Origin: Polaromonas sp047303325 | GTDB lineage: Bacteria > Pseudomonadota > Gammaproteobacteria > Burkholderiales > Burkholderiaceae_C | DNA: 64,000 nucleotides | Direction of reading: 5' to 3' | NCBI RefSeq assembly: GCF_047303325.1 | Contig: NZ_JBKBEX010000017.1 | Location: 43,206-107,205, forward strand | Part shown: piece by piece, positions 55,901-63,235 of the stretch | Layout: each line of letters begins with the position of its first letter | Numbering within the stretch: position 1 is the stretch's first letter | Position numbers and translations under genes: made by a program | Notes under the pieces: model-generated | Database searches by the model: none | Told to the model about the DNA's origin: nothing | The model's input: only the letters and a program-made list of their open reading frames with translations

Positions 55901-58900
55901 GATGTAGCTGTCGTCGCCCGTTCGTCCGGTCATGCTGTCAGCGCCGGCGAGGCCGTTGATAGTGTTTGCTCCCGCGTCGCCAGTCAGAATGTCGTTCCCG
56001 GTCGTTCCGGTGACAGCACCTGGCGTAGCGGGCGCAAATATGAAGTGGCTGGCATTGAGTTGCGAAAGTGAAACACCTCGTATGTTCAGGTTCAGCGACT
56101 GCGTACCGTTACTGACCGAGATGAGCGCGAATTGCACTCCGTTGACAATGAGATTCTGGATCCCCAGATCAGCCAGCTTGGTGATCCAGCCAAAGGCACG
56201 CAGGTCGATTTTCTCACCCGCCTGATTAGGATCGAAGTCTGCTATCAGGTTGGACGCACTGAAAGTAGCGCCGGAAGCACTGAAGCCCGCATTGCCACCG
56301 CCATTGGCCAGCACTTTAAAGACGTCCGCACCTGCCCCGCCGACACGCGTTCCGTAGTAGCCAAACGTCGTGCCATTGACCGTTCCCACGTCGCCGTCGA
56401 GTGTGATGAGGTCGTCGCCGAGGCCCCCGTCCAGGAAATCAAGGCCCGTATTACCAATCAGATAGTCGTTGCCTTCTTCGCCATACTCGGCATCGTCACC
56501 ACTACCTCCAACCAGCCAGTCGCCTCCGTTGCCGCCATACAGCGTGTCATTGCCAGAACCGCCCTCGATCCAGTCGGCACCAGGCACGGGGGTGAACCCG
56601 GGATAGTCACCCCAGAGAGTGTCATTGCCATTACCACCATCAAGAAGGTCTTTCGCGGTGGTGGAACCCACCACGTCATTTCCTGCAAGGGCCGTGACTC
56701 TAAGGTCACCGAAAGGCGAGCTGATTACCTGGTTGTCCACGCCAGTAGTGCCTAGCCAAAAAGCCGGGTTGTTCCAGCGGATCGCATATTCTTCGACGAA
56801 ACTGGCGTCGGACACAAACACAAAGTTCTGCTCGGACACCTGCGCGACCGTCGTGTTGCTGAGGATGATTGATTGCCCTTGGCCCAGGCCAATCTGCACG
56901 TTGGCACCAACCTGGGTAACACTGAGCTGGGTGGCGTCCGTGACGCTATCAAACCCAACGAGCACGATCTTTTCTGCGCCTGAAGCAGTATTGAAATCAA
57001 CGATCGTGTCGGTGCTGCCTGCGTCTTTTTGAACCACAAACAAGTCATCTTCCGTTCCGCCGGTCAAGGTATCGTTGCCATATCCACCTTCGAGCCTGTC
57101 AATGCCGCCTCCACCGGTGATGTTGTCGTTACCTCTTCCACCCATCAGCACGTTAACGCCGGCACTACCGATCAGTGTGTCGTCGCCATCACCGCCAAAA
57201 GCCTTGTCGATATCGCCATTGAGTGTCAGCGTTTTACCCGCCAGCGTACTGGTGCTGCCATTGTTCAGGTTGATGATGCTGTTACCAGTGACGGCGCTGG
57301 CGTTAATGATGTCGCTACCGCCGTTGGTGTCCGTCAGTGTCGTGCGGCCTGCCGTGCTGGCAAACTCATTGGTGTAAACGTACACATCATCGCTGTCCGA
57401 GGTTGCACCATACAGGTCCAGTTTCCAGTTCTTCAGCGTGCCGGTACTACCCGTTGCCGCATCAATAACCTGCAGCGTCCAGTTCCCTCCGCTGGTCTCG
57501 CCGCGCACATGGGTGGTGTTGAAGCTGAAGCTCAAGGTGCCCGAAGTTGTATCGCCCAGGTCACTCGCGGCGCCGCCCGGCGCTTTGCCGGGGCGATTCA
57601 CCAGAATACTCTCGGTGCCGGTGGGCGAGATCAGCTTGATGATCAGGTCGCCCCAGCGCTGATGGGTGAGTTCCAGCGTCACCTGCGCGGTTTCCACGTC
57701 CAGGCCTGCCGCCATGGTAAGCGTCTGAGTCAGCACCCCGGCCCCGTCGGGAATGGCAGCATTCAACGTAGCGCTGCTGGCCGTCTTTGTTTGCTCGTTC
57801 CAGGTGGTAGTCTGGCCATACCAGGTCTCAGCCAAGCGCACCGCGGCACGCGCGTCAACCTTTCCGAAGCCGTAGTCATGGCTGGCGTGCATGCCGCCGC
57901 CGTTCCAGTTCTTGGCAGTGTTGTAGGTCCAGTCCGTACCGTTCGGGTCGGCGAACTGGGTGGCGCTCATGGCCAGGATGGTTTGAATGTCCCGATAGCC
58001 CAGCTTCGGGTTGGCTTCCAGCATCAAAGCGATGACACCGCTCACAATCGGTGCGGCAAAGCTGGTGCCCTGGCTCGTGTTGTACTGGCTGCCAAAAGTG
58101 GAGCCGTTGTCGGCAATCAGCTCGCGGCTGGTTGAATCGATATTGCTGCCGGGAGCCGACACCAGAATGCTCGAGCCGGGGTTACTGAACGGCTTGCTGC
58201 CCATCTGCAAGGTGCCCAGGTCTCCCGGTGCGTTGATACTGCCCACCGTGATGACCGCGCGGTTGGCGGTGAGCGCGTTGTAGTTGGTATTGGCGCCATG
58301 CTCGCGGTCGTTGCCGCCCGCCATGACAATGGCCGTTCCCAGGCCTCCGCGGCCATTGCTCACCGCATCCAACATGCCGGTTTCAAGCAAACCGACAGGC
58401 GTCACATTGAGCTGAAAGTTGGCTGTGGGCCCCCAGCTGTTGTTGACGACATCGTAGTTCTTGAACTTGGCCAGGGCGGCGGTGATTTCCTGGTTGAGCT
58501 GGCTAACCTCCAGGCCTTCGCCTTGGATGTAGTGGCCCGCCAGGCTGGCGTTATAAGCCACGCCGACACCGCCTTCACCGTTGCGTGCCGCGACCATCAC
58601 ACCGGCAACCATGGTGGCGTGATTGCTAAAAACCTGCGGTGCGTTGTTGTTGCCGTTAGCGTCCAGGGTATTGAGCCAGGCTTTGTCTGCGTTGGGAGCC
58701 AAATCGGGATGACGGTAGTCAAACACCTCTGGGCCGGTGCTGAAGGGCCCGCCGGGCTCGAACTGTCCAATCTTGATGCCTTTGCCGCTGTAACCCCGAC
58801 CCGCCGCCTGCTCCGCAACCGTTCCCCAGGCAGCGATGACATTGGTGTCCGACAGGTACCATTGCTCCACGACCAGAGGGTCGCTGGGAAGGTCTGTGAT

Positions 58901-61900
58901 TTGCAGGTACACCGCCGCCTTCATGGGCTCGGTTTGCCCAGTGGTGGAGGTGACCTGGGTGTAGTTGCCCTGGGCGTCCTGCACCTTATACTTAAAACTC
59001 ATCACGCCTGTGTAGTTAGCGTCGGGTGTAAACAGCACGTCACCCTGCGCAGTCAGACTGACGGTGCCACCCTTCGCCTCAAGCACCGCGGTAATGCTGA
59101 GTTGGGATATATCGCTATCCCAGTCCCGGTCATTGGCGAGCAGTTGAGTTTTGGAAAGCAGGTGCGCTGTGCTGCGGCTCAACGCGACTCCGCTGCTATT
59201 CACTGAGAGTACATCCTTCACGGGCAGCGGAGCGGCCAGCGTCAGGTCGACACGGGAGACATCCGAGAAGCTGAGCTTCTCGATGTTGGTCAAGGTGTCC
59301 GCGCCGTCCTGGCCGTTCCGGGTATCCACGACGCGAAAGATCGTCCCGCCTGAAACTTCATCCCTGATTTTGGTAATCCGATAGTCGGCGTAGCTGCCCG
59401 AATATTGAGCTACGTCGATTCCATCGCCGCCATTAAGATTGTCGTCGCCACGGCCGCCTATCAAGACGTCGTTGCCTGCGCCGCCACTCAGGGAGTCATC
59501 TTCTAGACCACCGTCGAGCACGTCGTCCCCCTGGCCCCCCAACAAACGGTCCTGCCCGCGATGGCCACGTATCAGGTCGTTGCCGGAACCACCGTCAATC
59601 ATGTCCGAACCGTCTTCGCCGCTTAGCACATCGTTCGCTGCACCCCCAATGATGACATCGTCTCCACCGCCACCGCGCACGAATACCGTACTGCGGCCGC
59701 CACCGATGAGGACATCATCACCCTCACCACCTACGGCCATCTCGATATTGCTCTTGCTGAGATTTAGAGTGACGCCCTGAGTGCCTATCACTTGAGCGAT
59801 GTCGAAACCGTCACCGCCATTGACACTGGTATCCCTAGCATCGATTAGCAGCACGTCGTCACCCGCACCGCCATTAAGGCTGTCTGCGCCCAGACCACCC
59901 GCCAGCCAGTTGTTTTGCGCGTCTCCGATGAGAACGTCATTACCGGTACCGCCGGTGATGTTCTTGACACCAAGCGCTGCGGCCGACAGTGATTCGGACA
60001 CAGAGGCAACGATATTTTGCGAAATAAATGCCGTTGTGGCAGATCCACCGGCCACAGTACTTTCCGTAGAGACGATGATGCCGCTGCCCGACTGTGTGAT
60101 GGTGCTACCGGCCGGGTTAGCTAGAAAGTTGGCAGCTATGGCTTCATGCGTGCTTCCGTTTTGGATAAAGCTTCCCTTGGCCAGCACCTCGTTACCATTG
60201 CGCACTTCACCGCTTTGGGCCGTAGTGCTCAGGTTGATGGCGGTGATACCAAGATCGCCAAAGGTTTTGAGCTCACTCGCGTCTGTCTTACCGTCGTGAT
60301 TGGCGTCTTGCCAGACTCGGAGTTCGCTCCAGGTTGCGTCGGCGTTGGTGAATTGATTGTCGTGATTGGAGTCCAACGAACTCAATGCGGCGAAGCCATT
60401 GGCGAACGGCTTCGTGCCCGCCATTCCGTTGCTACCCGCGACGCCGTTGTAGTACTCGCTGAGCGTTTCGCTGATACTGTTGATCTTGCCGTCGTGGTTG
60501 AGGTCGTGCACGACGATACCGTCCTGGGAAGAGACCCAGCCAGTTTGTTCCAACGAACCGCCGTCGTTATCCACATCAAAAAGGACCGGAGAGTCGGTGT
60601 AGTTTGTGAGCTGAACGCCGTCACCGTTTAGATCTATCACCAAAGGATCAACAGGAAGTTGATGAAAATTGCTGGCGGCTGCGCTGTTCAATCCGGTACC
60701 CAACAGGCTGTAATCAATGGCACCGGGGCCAGCAGTTCCGCCGGGGGCCGGTACATGAAGGCCGACACCAGTCGATGCACCAATGTTCAAGCCCATGTTG
60801 CTGTTGCCAGGCCGAAGGCCATCAGTAATGGCATAACCTGCGGCGGCTTGATTTCCAACAGCCGTATTGACATCCCATAGGTTGCCGACACCCACAGTGT
60901 AGTCCCCTGTGATCACCAAGCTATTGCCTATTGTGCTGGGCCCACCAGAGGCGCTGTCGGGGATCGAATTTTGGATAGGAATAGGATCTGTGTTGGTGCC
61001 CAGATTGATGAGGTTGGTTACCGGGCCAGTTCCTACAACGTTAGACTCTTGCCATGCGCTAGCGACCACTTCCGCCATGCTCGCCGAGTTGGCATCGCTC
61101 CCGGTTCCGGGCAACTGCGAATCTAATGCTGTACGACCCTCAGCAGCGGAAAGCAACCAGTCGTTGAACGCGGTCGGCATCTCGCTATCTGACAGGCTAT
61201 CGACCCGGTTGTATGCATCCAACCCCGCGGCTGCTAGCGCTTCTGCGCTGGCATCGGGTTGCGCAAGAGCGAGCGTGAGAGATGCCATTGACGCCGAATC
61301 CTCGGCAAGCACTCGACGAATTGTTGGAGCATCAACGGTTAAGGAAACAAAGTCAGCTAGCGAGTCAAGATCAAAATCTACGTCAAGTAGCCCATAGCGC
61401 TGCATTTCACTGCTTGGCATATAAATGCGGCAGCCACCATTCTCACCGGTCGTCTTAAAAGCCCACTTAGAGCCGAGTGTGAAGGTGTCACTCATCATCT
61501 GGCCCGGCGTAGTGGGACCACGCTTACCGAGCAATATACTCAGCATGCTGGACTGAGGAAGATTCAGACCTGATGTGAGGATGTTGCCGCCGACGAAACC
61601 CCCTAGCATGCCCGAGAGGGTTTTGCATAGGTTGTACTTTTGATCGATACTGAGCATTTCATCTGGCATGTTCCAGATATTGAGAAAGCCGCGACCGGCG
61701 CTTTCAAGCTCACCACGCGTTTGATCAAGCACATAGCCGATCTTGCCGCCGAAAGTTTCTGGATTCCAGCGTAACGTGCCGGAATTGTTATATATCTTGT
61801 CCCCAATGCTAACTTGATCGAGGGGGTATGTCGGAAACATTGAAGGGGGAAGATTCCACAGCTCATATTTGGCCGTACCGTATTGGTTAATGGAAATCTC

Positions 61901-62218
61901 AAGCTGATTGCGTAGAAAGAGCTTATCCGGCGGCGTGCGATTCAGCTCATTTTGTAGCTTAGCGAAATCAGCATCCAAAACGTCTGAACGGTCGAGGCGA
62001 AAGCCGTTGAGCTGGCGCTCAGTTTCCATCTGCTTGAAGGCGGCGTCTTCGTATATCTTGCGCCCATTAGCGTCCAGTGTTTGTGCCAAATATCGGGCCT
62101 CGTACTCTAGTCGGATGGCCAGATTGACCCTTCGGGTTTCCGAAAGCAAAGCATACTCACGCATCCATGCTTGTTGATTTTGAGTAAGGGTATCGAAATT
62201 AGGAACAGTGATAGTCAT
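49922..62218 (-). CDS. Giant RTX protein with embedded subtilisin-like protease and P-domain (type I secretion substrate)
   Basis: About 4098 residues from the ATG at 62218. There is no Sec leader. Residues about 520-650 hold EF-hand-like loops (VIDLNGDGVQL, DLNHDGKIN, DSNHDNQF, DANHDGKTD). RTX nonapeptides (GGxGxDxLx) appear from about 750 to 940, then a cadherin/Ig-like unit (about 1000-1080), an S8 subtilase (about 1115-1420; H1200, N1303, S1386 in GTSFAAP; the usual catalytic Asp position reads E1154), a proprotein-convertase P-domain (about 1480-1600), many more RTX arrays (about 1670-2850), two Ig-like He_PIG units (2857-3057) and RTX arrays to near 3900. The C-terminal 200 residues are a probable T1SS signal. 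RTX repeats fold with calcium outside the cell. An adhesin/protease role at the surface is likely. Confidence 0.9.
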   Translation of the reverse strand: MTITVPNFDTLTQNQQAWMREYALLSETRRVNLAIRLEYEARYLAQTLDANGRKIYEDAAFKQMETERQLNGFRLDRSDVLDADFAKLQNELNRTPPDKLFLRNQLEISINQYGTAKYELWNLPPSMFPTYPLDQVSIGDKIYNNSGTLRWNPETFGGKIGYVLDQTRGELESAGRGFLNIWNMPDEMLSIDQKYNLCKTLSGMLGGFVGGNILTSGLNLPQSSMLSILLGKRGPTTPGQMMSDTFTLGSKWAFKTTGENGGCRIYMPSSEMQRYGLLDVDFDLDSLADFVSLTVDAPTIRRVLAEDSASMASLTLALAQPDASAEALAAAGLDAYNRVDSLSDSEMPTAFNDWLLSAAEGRTALDSQLPGTGSDANSASMAEVVASAWQESNVVGTGPVTNLINLGTNTDPIPIQNSIPDSASGGPSTIGNSLVITGDYTVGVGNLWDVNTAVGNQAAAGYAITDGLRPGNSNMGLNIGASTGVGLHVPAPGGTAGPGAIDYSLLGTGLNSAAASNFHQLPVDPLVIDLNGDGVQLTNYTDSPVLFDVDNDGGSLEQTGWVSSQDGIVVHDLNHDGKINSISETLSEYYNGVAGSNGMAGTKPFANGFAALSSLDSNHDNQFTNADATWSELRVWQDANHDGKTDASELKTFGDLGITAINLSTTAQSGEVRNGNEVLAKGSFIQNGSTHEAIAANFLANPAGSTITQSGSGIIVSTESTVAGGSATTAFISQNIVASVSESLSAAALGVKNITGGTGNDVLIGDAQNNWLAGGLGADSLNGGAGDDVLLIDARDTSVNGGDGFDIAQVIGTQGVTLNLSKSNIEMAVGGEGDDVLIGGGRSTVFVRGGGGDDVIIGGAANDVLSGEDGSDMIDGGSGNDLIRGHRGQDRLLGGQGDDVLDGGLEDDSLSGGAGNDVLIGGRGDDNLNGGDGIDVAQYSGSYADYRITKIRDEVSGGTIFRVVDTRNGQDGADTLTNIEKLSFSDVSRVDLTLAAPLPVKDVLSVNSSGVALSRSTAHLLSKTQLLANDRDWDSDISQLSITAVLEAKGGTVSLTAQGDVLFTPDANYTGVMSFKYKVQDAQGNYTQVTSTTGQTEPMKAAVYLQITDLPSDPLVVEQWYLSDTNVIAAWGTVAEQAAGRGYSGKGIKIGQFEPGGPFSTGPEVFDYRHPDLAPNADKAWLNTLDANGNNNAPQVFSNHATMVAGVMVAARNGEGGVGVAYNASLAGHYIQGEGLEVSQLNQEITAALAKFKNYDVVNNSWGPTANFQLNVTPVGLLETGMLDAVSNGRGGLGTAIVMAGGNDREHGANTNYNALTANRAVITVGSINAPGDLGTLQMGSKPFSNPGSSILVSAPGSNIDSTSRELIADNGSTFGSQYNTSQGTSFAAPIVSGVIALMLEANPKLGYRDIQTILAMSATQFADPNGTDWTYNTAKNWNGGGMHASHDYGFGKVDARAAVRLAETWYGQTTTWNEQTKTASSATLNAAIPDGAGVLTQTLTMAAGLDVETAQVTLELTHQRWGDLIIKLISPTGTESILVNRPGKAPGGAASDLGDTTSGTLSFSFNTTHVRGETSGGNWTLQVIDAATGSTGTLKNWKLDLYGATSDSDDVYVYTNEFASTAGRTTLTDTNGGSDIINASAVTGNSIINLNNGSTSTLAGKTLTLNGDIDKAFGGDGDDTLIGSAGVNVLMGGRGNDNITGGGGIDRLEGGYGNDTLTGGTEDDLFVVQKDAGSTDTIVDFNTASGAEKIVLVGFDSVTDATQLSVTQVGANVQIGLGQGQSIILSNTTVAQVSEQNFVFVSDASFVEEYAIRWNNPAFWLGTTGVDNQVISSPFGDLRVTALAGNDVVGSTTAKDLLDGGNGNDTLWGDYPGFTPVPGADWIEGGSGNDTLYGGNGGDWLVGGSGDDAEYGEEGNDYLIGNTGLDFLDGGLGDDLITLDGDVGTVNGTTFGYYGTRVGGAGADVFKVLANGGGNAGFSASGATFSASNLIADFDPNQAGEKIDLRAFGWITKLADLGIQNLIVNGVQFALISVSNGTQSLNLNIRGVSLSQLNASHFIFAPATPGAVTGTTGNDILTGDAGANTINGLAGADSMTGRTGDDSYIVDNVGDTINELPGGGYDSVQSSVNYTLSDNVEALTLTGTGNLNATGNAQRNRLVGNADSNRLDGGAEADSMLGGAGSDTYVVDDQLDTAYENFNEGIDKVESSVSWTLGSNFENLTLTGTGNINATGNDVSNILVGNSADNIIDGAQGADVMSGGAGNDTFYVDNAGDTVFEEADSGIDTVYTNVNLALEANVENGTLFGAATTLTGNNLGNILLGNSLSNTLSGAAGNDVLDGGAGSDTMAGGTGDDVYYVDNAGDTVVENMAEGVDTVVTSVNYALGANAENLVLTGASNLNGTGNALDNRLSGNSGNNTLTDSGGSDTIDGGAGDDVIVDQGDGANALRGGDGNDTITFSHSASNTIQGGTGNDLIQSGSQDHGAAAYTNTFEGGTGNDRIVSGSSSDTYLFNRGDGQDTINDYGASALGGTVGIDRIVFGAGITVGDVTISHVGSNLVLSINNPNNPAALDCITVENWNNSLYRIEQVQFGDGATLSAAQLDQTAASGTTNADVINISLDAILAYGLAGDDTIVVGAGGVIASGGDGNDTMVAAGDNNYLYGDAGNDVMTATGSNNHLYGGAGNDTYLMDVTGTAVSELADEGIDTVIASLDYTLGANVENLNLTGAANLSGTGNALNNQLTGNSGNNTLIGGLGNDALLGGSGNDLYVYGRGDGRDTITDVDTTVGNIDTLVMRADITAADVTVSRTATQLVLSISSSDQVRIDWDASHGKRIERVEFANGTVWDMSHLTALANLAPIVSEPVPLQNANEDSTWTFVVPAGTFSDADALVGDTMSYGACRADGTALPSWLSFNAATRTFSGTPVNADVGILSLKVMATDSFGATIATSFNVVVSNTNDAPILVNAPTAQQASESQMFVYVLPANTFTDVDIGDALTLSATLTGGAALPAWLTFDSNLRTLSGIPPNTSSGVLNITIKATDLAGAFTLTSLSIDIADVLNGTAGNDVLVGASGRDLLLGFAGNDSLDGGAGADSLIGGSGDDTYFVDNAGDSVTEATNDGWDTVIASLNYTLGANVENLVLTGAANLNGTGNALDNRLSGNSGNNTLTDSGGSDTIDGGAGDDAIVDQGGGTNTLRGGDGNDTITFSHSASNTIQGGTGNDLIQSGSQDHGAAAYTNTFEGGTGNDRIVSGSSSDTYLFNRGDGQDTINDYGASALGGTVGIDKIVFGAGIAVGDVKATRIGDNLVLSINNPSAPASIDRIVIENWNNSLYRIEQVLFADGTILSAAQLGQATVTSTSGSDVIRPWSDTTWVDGQAGDDTIIANGPAISAFGGDGNDVIISSGSSDLLDGGEGDDVITHLGGGTNVLRGGNGNDNITFSHTANNTIEGGVGDDVIQGDHQYFGDGSGHSNTFTGGAGDDRIVSGFSADTYIFNRGDGHDVINDYGFSAIDVLLGGLAGGDDQIIFGVGIAPSDVTVSREGSNLLLNINNPQNSTTSDRITIENWANNSHYIEKLRFADGTVLTASQLDQIFLASTTGADTIYVSGSHLVVHGGGGNDSITDTGYRNTLFGDAGDDTILGSGEESDAYGGDGNDIMTVAGGYGNRQYGGAGDDVISSDGWMQIMDGEAGNDTITALGSSGDSGLYGGAGDDILRTVGYGNTLDGGSGNDVLTVVDGDHSFLYGGAGDDLINITGFSSEVYGESGNDTIVSAGSGNQLYGGTGNDTYVMSDANNQVTENSNEGTDTVQSSVSWLLQANVENLTLTGTAAINGTGNTSDNVILGNSGNNTLNGAGGNDILQGGAGADTVTDTVGNNLFDGGAGNDTLTGGTGNEFIAGGVGNDVINTSTGADIIAFNRGDGQDTVNLSTGNDNTLSLGKGITYADLLFTKSSNDLILGTGTGEQITFKDWYTNINNRSVANLQIVIEGTSDYDSSSTNQLVNKKIEQFNFGGLVTRFDEARSANPTLSSWALSSSLLDFYLSSSDTAAIGGDLAYLYAKNGSFSDLSMAPAQALLTGSSFGSGNQNLQTPTALQDSSPRLL
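52369..52811 (-). repeat. Intragenic near-identical repeat in the RTX gene, copy 1
   Basis: About 443 bases that match 54613-55055 with no indels and only scattered differences by eye (offset 2244 bases). It encodes RTX units such as RGDGQDTINDYGASALGGTV and HSASNTIQGGTGNDLIQSGS. Confidence 0.85.
54613..55055 (-). repeat. Intragenic near-identical repeat in the RTX gene, copy 2
   Basis: Second copy of the block at 52369-52811, same orientation. The conservation at DNA level, compared with the other RTX units which have diverged, implies a recent duplication or gene conversion of about 150 codons. Confidence 0.85.
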
Positions 62219-62226
62219 CTTCAGGC

Positions 62227-63183
62227 CTATTGAGTTTCGAGTTGGAGACATGTTTCAGGCGTGGCGACCTGAACGGTCAGGGGGAAAACGGCGGGGTCGT
62301 ACTTATCCAGAATAGGAAAGTACTTGGGGTCGACTGACGGCGGTTTTCCCAGACGGGGGTCACCGCGAAAAGTCCAGGTGATGGTTTGCGTATCAATGCC
62401 GCTACTTCTGGAGTACTGTCCCACCAGACGCCCCCAACACAAGTAGCGTTCCAGGGGAAGACTCGATGGAAGAACGTAATTGCTTTTTTGCAATTCGTAT
62501 CCGCGAAGATTCCTCAGTAGATGAAACGCGAGGTAGTAACCTTGCCGGGCGGCTTCAAACAAGTACGGAAATCCGGCAGCGTCATAGCGTGAATAGCTCA
62601 CCACGCCTTCTTTTGTGACAGCGGATTGGAAAAAACTTTCACCATGCTGCACAAGGCATGCGCCATGGTTAGCTTTCAAGCCAATCGCCATTGCCGCAGT
62701 TTGTTCTTGCGCTATGGATTTGCGCCGTTTAACGCTGTCAAATCGACGGGTCATCGCAGTCAACGCGCAGGCGGCGGATGCGTCGCCAGCCTTGGCCGCA
62801 GCCGCCAACATGCCGAGCGCTTCATCCGCATAGGAGTACTGCAGCACATATTCGGGTGTCTGGTGCAGAAAGACATAGGCGGGAAGGTAGCCAGCATCCG
62901 CCATGCGCCTGAATTCTGCGCGCCTTGCCACGGACGCCTTCTCCAAATAGTTCCCTTCGCTAGGCACAGTCCGTCCGACGATCTCATCCTCACTAAGGTA
63001 GCGGTTGGACATCACCCCTGCGCTCAAATAAAACTCGTTGAAGTAAATCACGTCATACTCCCTGCGTTTTTCCGCAGAGAGTCTTTTTGCTGCTTCATAA
63101 TCAAATGGCGGCGGTTGTGCGCAACTGGTCAAAGACATTACGACAAGCAGACAACCTAGTAACCGAGCTACTTTTCTAGGCAT
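62227..63183 (-). CDS. Lipoprotein encoded between the secretion adaptor and the RTX gene
   Basis: A 318-residue protein from the ATG at 63183 with GAGGG 8 bases upstream. The leader MPRKVARLLGCLLVVMSLTSC has a lipobox (LTSC, lipidated Cys at 21). The mature part has Sel1-like helical patches (MLAAAAKAGDASAACALTAM, FPYLFEAARQGYYLAFHLL) and several cysteines. No family is recognised. Its stop is 8 bases before the RTX start, so expression is tied to it; a role in RTX maturation, anchoring or immunity to its protease domain is speculative. Confidence 0.75.
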   Translation of the reverse strand: MPRKVARLLGCLLVVMSLTSCAQPPPFDYEAAKRLSAEKRREYDVIYFNEFYLSAGVMSNRYLSEDEIVGRTVPSEGNYLEKASVARRAEFRRMADAGYLPAYVFLHQTPEYVLQYSYADEALGMLAAAAKAGDASAACALTAMTRRFDSVKRRKSIAQEQTAAMAIGLKANHGACLVQHGESFFQSAVTKEGVVSYSRYDAAGFPYLFEAARQGYYLAFHLLRNLRGYELQKSNYVLPSSLPLERYLCWGRLVGQYSRSSGIDTQTITWTFRGDPRLGKPPSVDPKYFPILDKYDPAVFPLTVQVATPETCLQLETQ

Positions 63184-63235
63184 TTCCATTTCCCTCGATG
63201 TAATTAGTGAGTTCATAATTTATTACCCATAGAGA

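Noticed and set aside
57029..58135. 368-codon plus-strand frame opposite the P-domain/subtilase region
   Set aside because: Mirror of the subtilase and P-domain genes; the minus strand carries all catalytic motifs.
50487..59780. Many plus-strand frames opposite the RTX gene (proline/valine/serine-rich)
   Set aside because: They come from the periodic Gly-Asp codons of RTX repeats read in antisense; no start signals and no family pattern.
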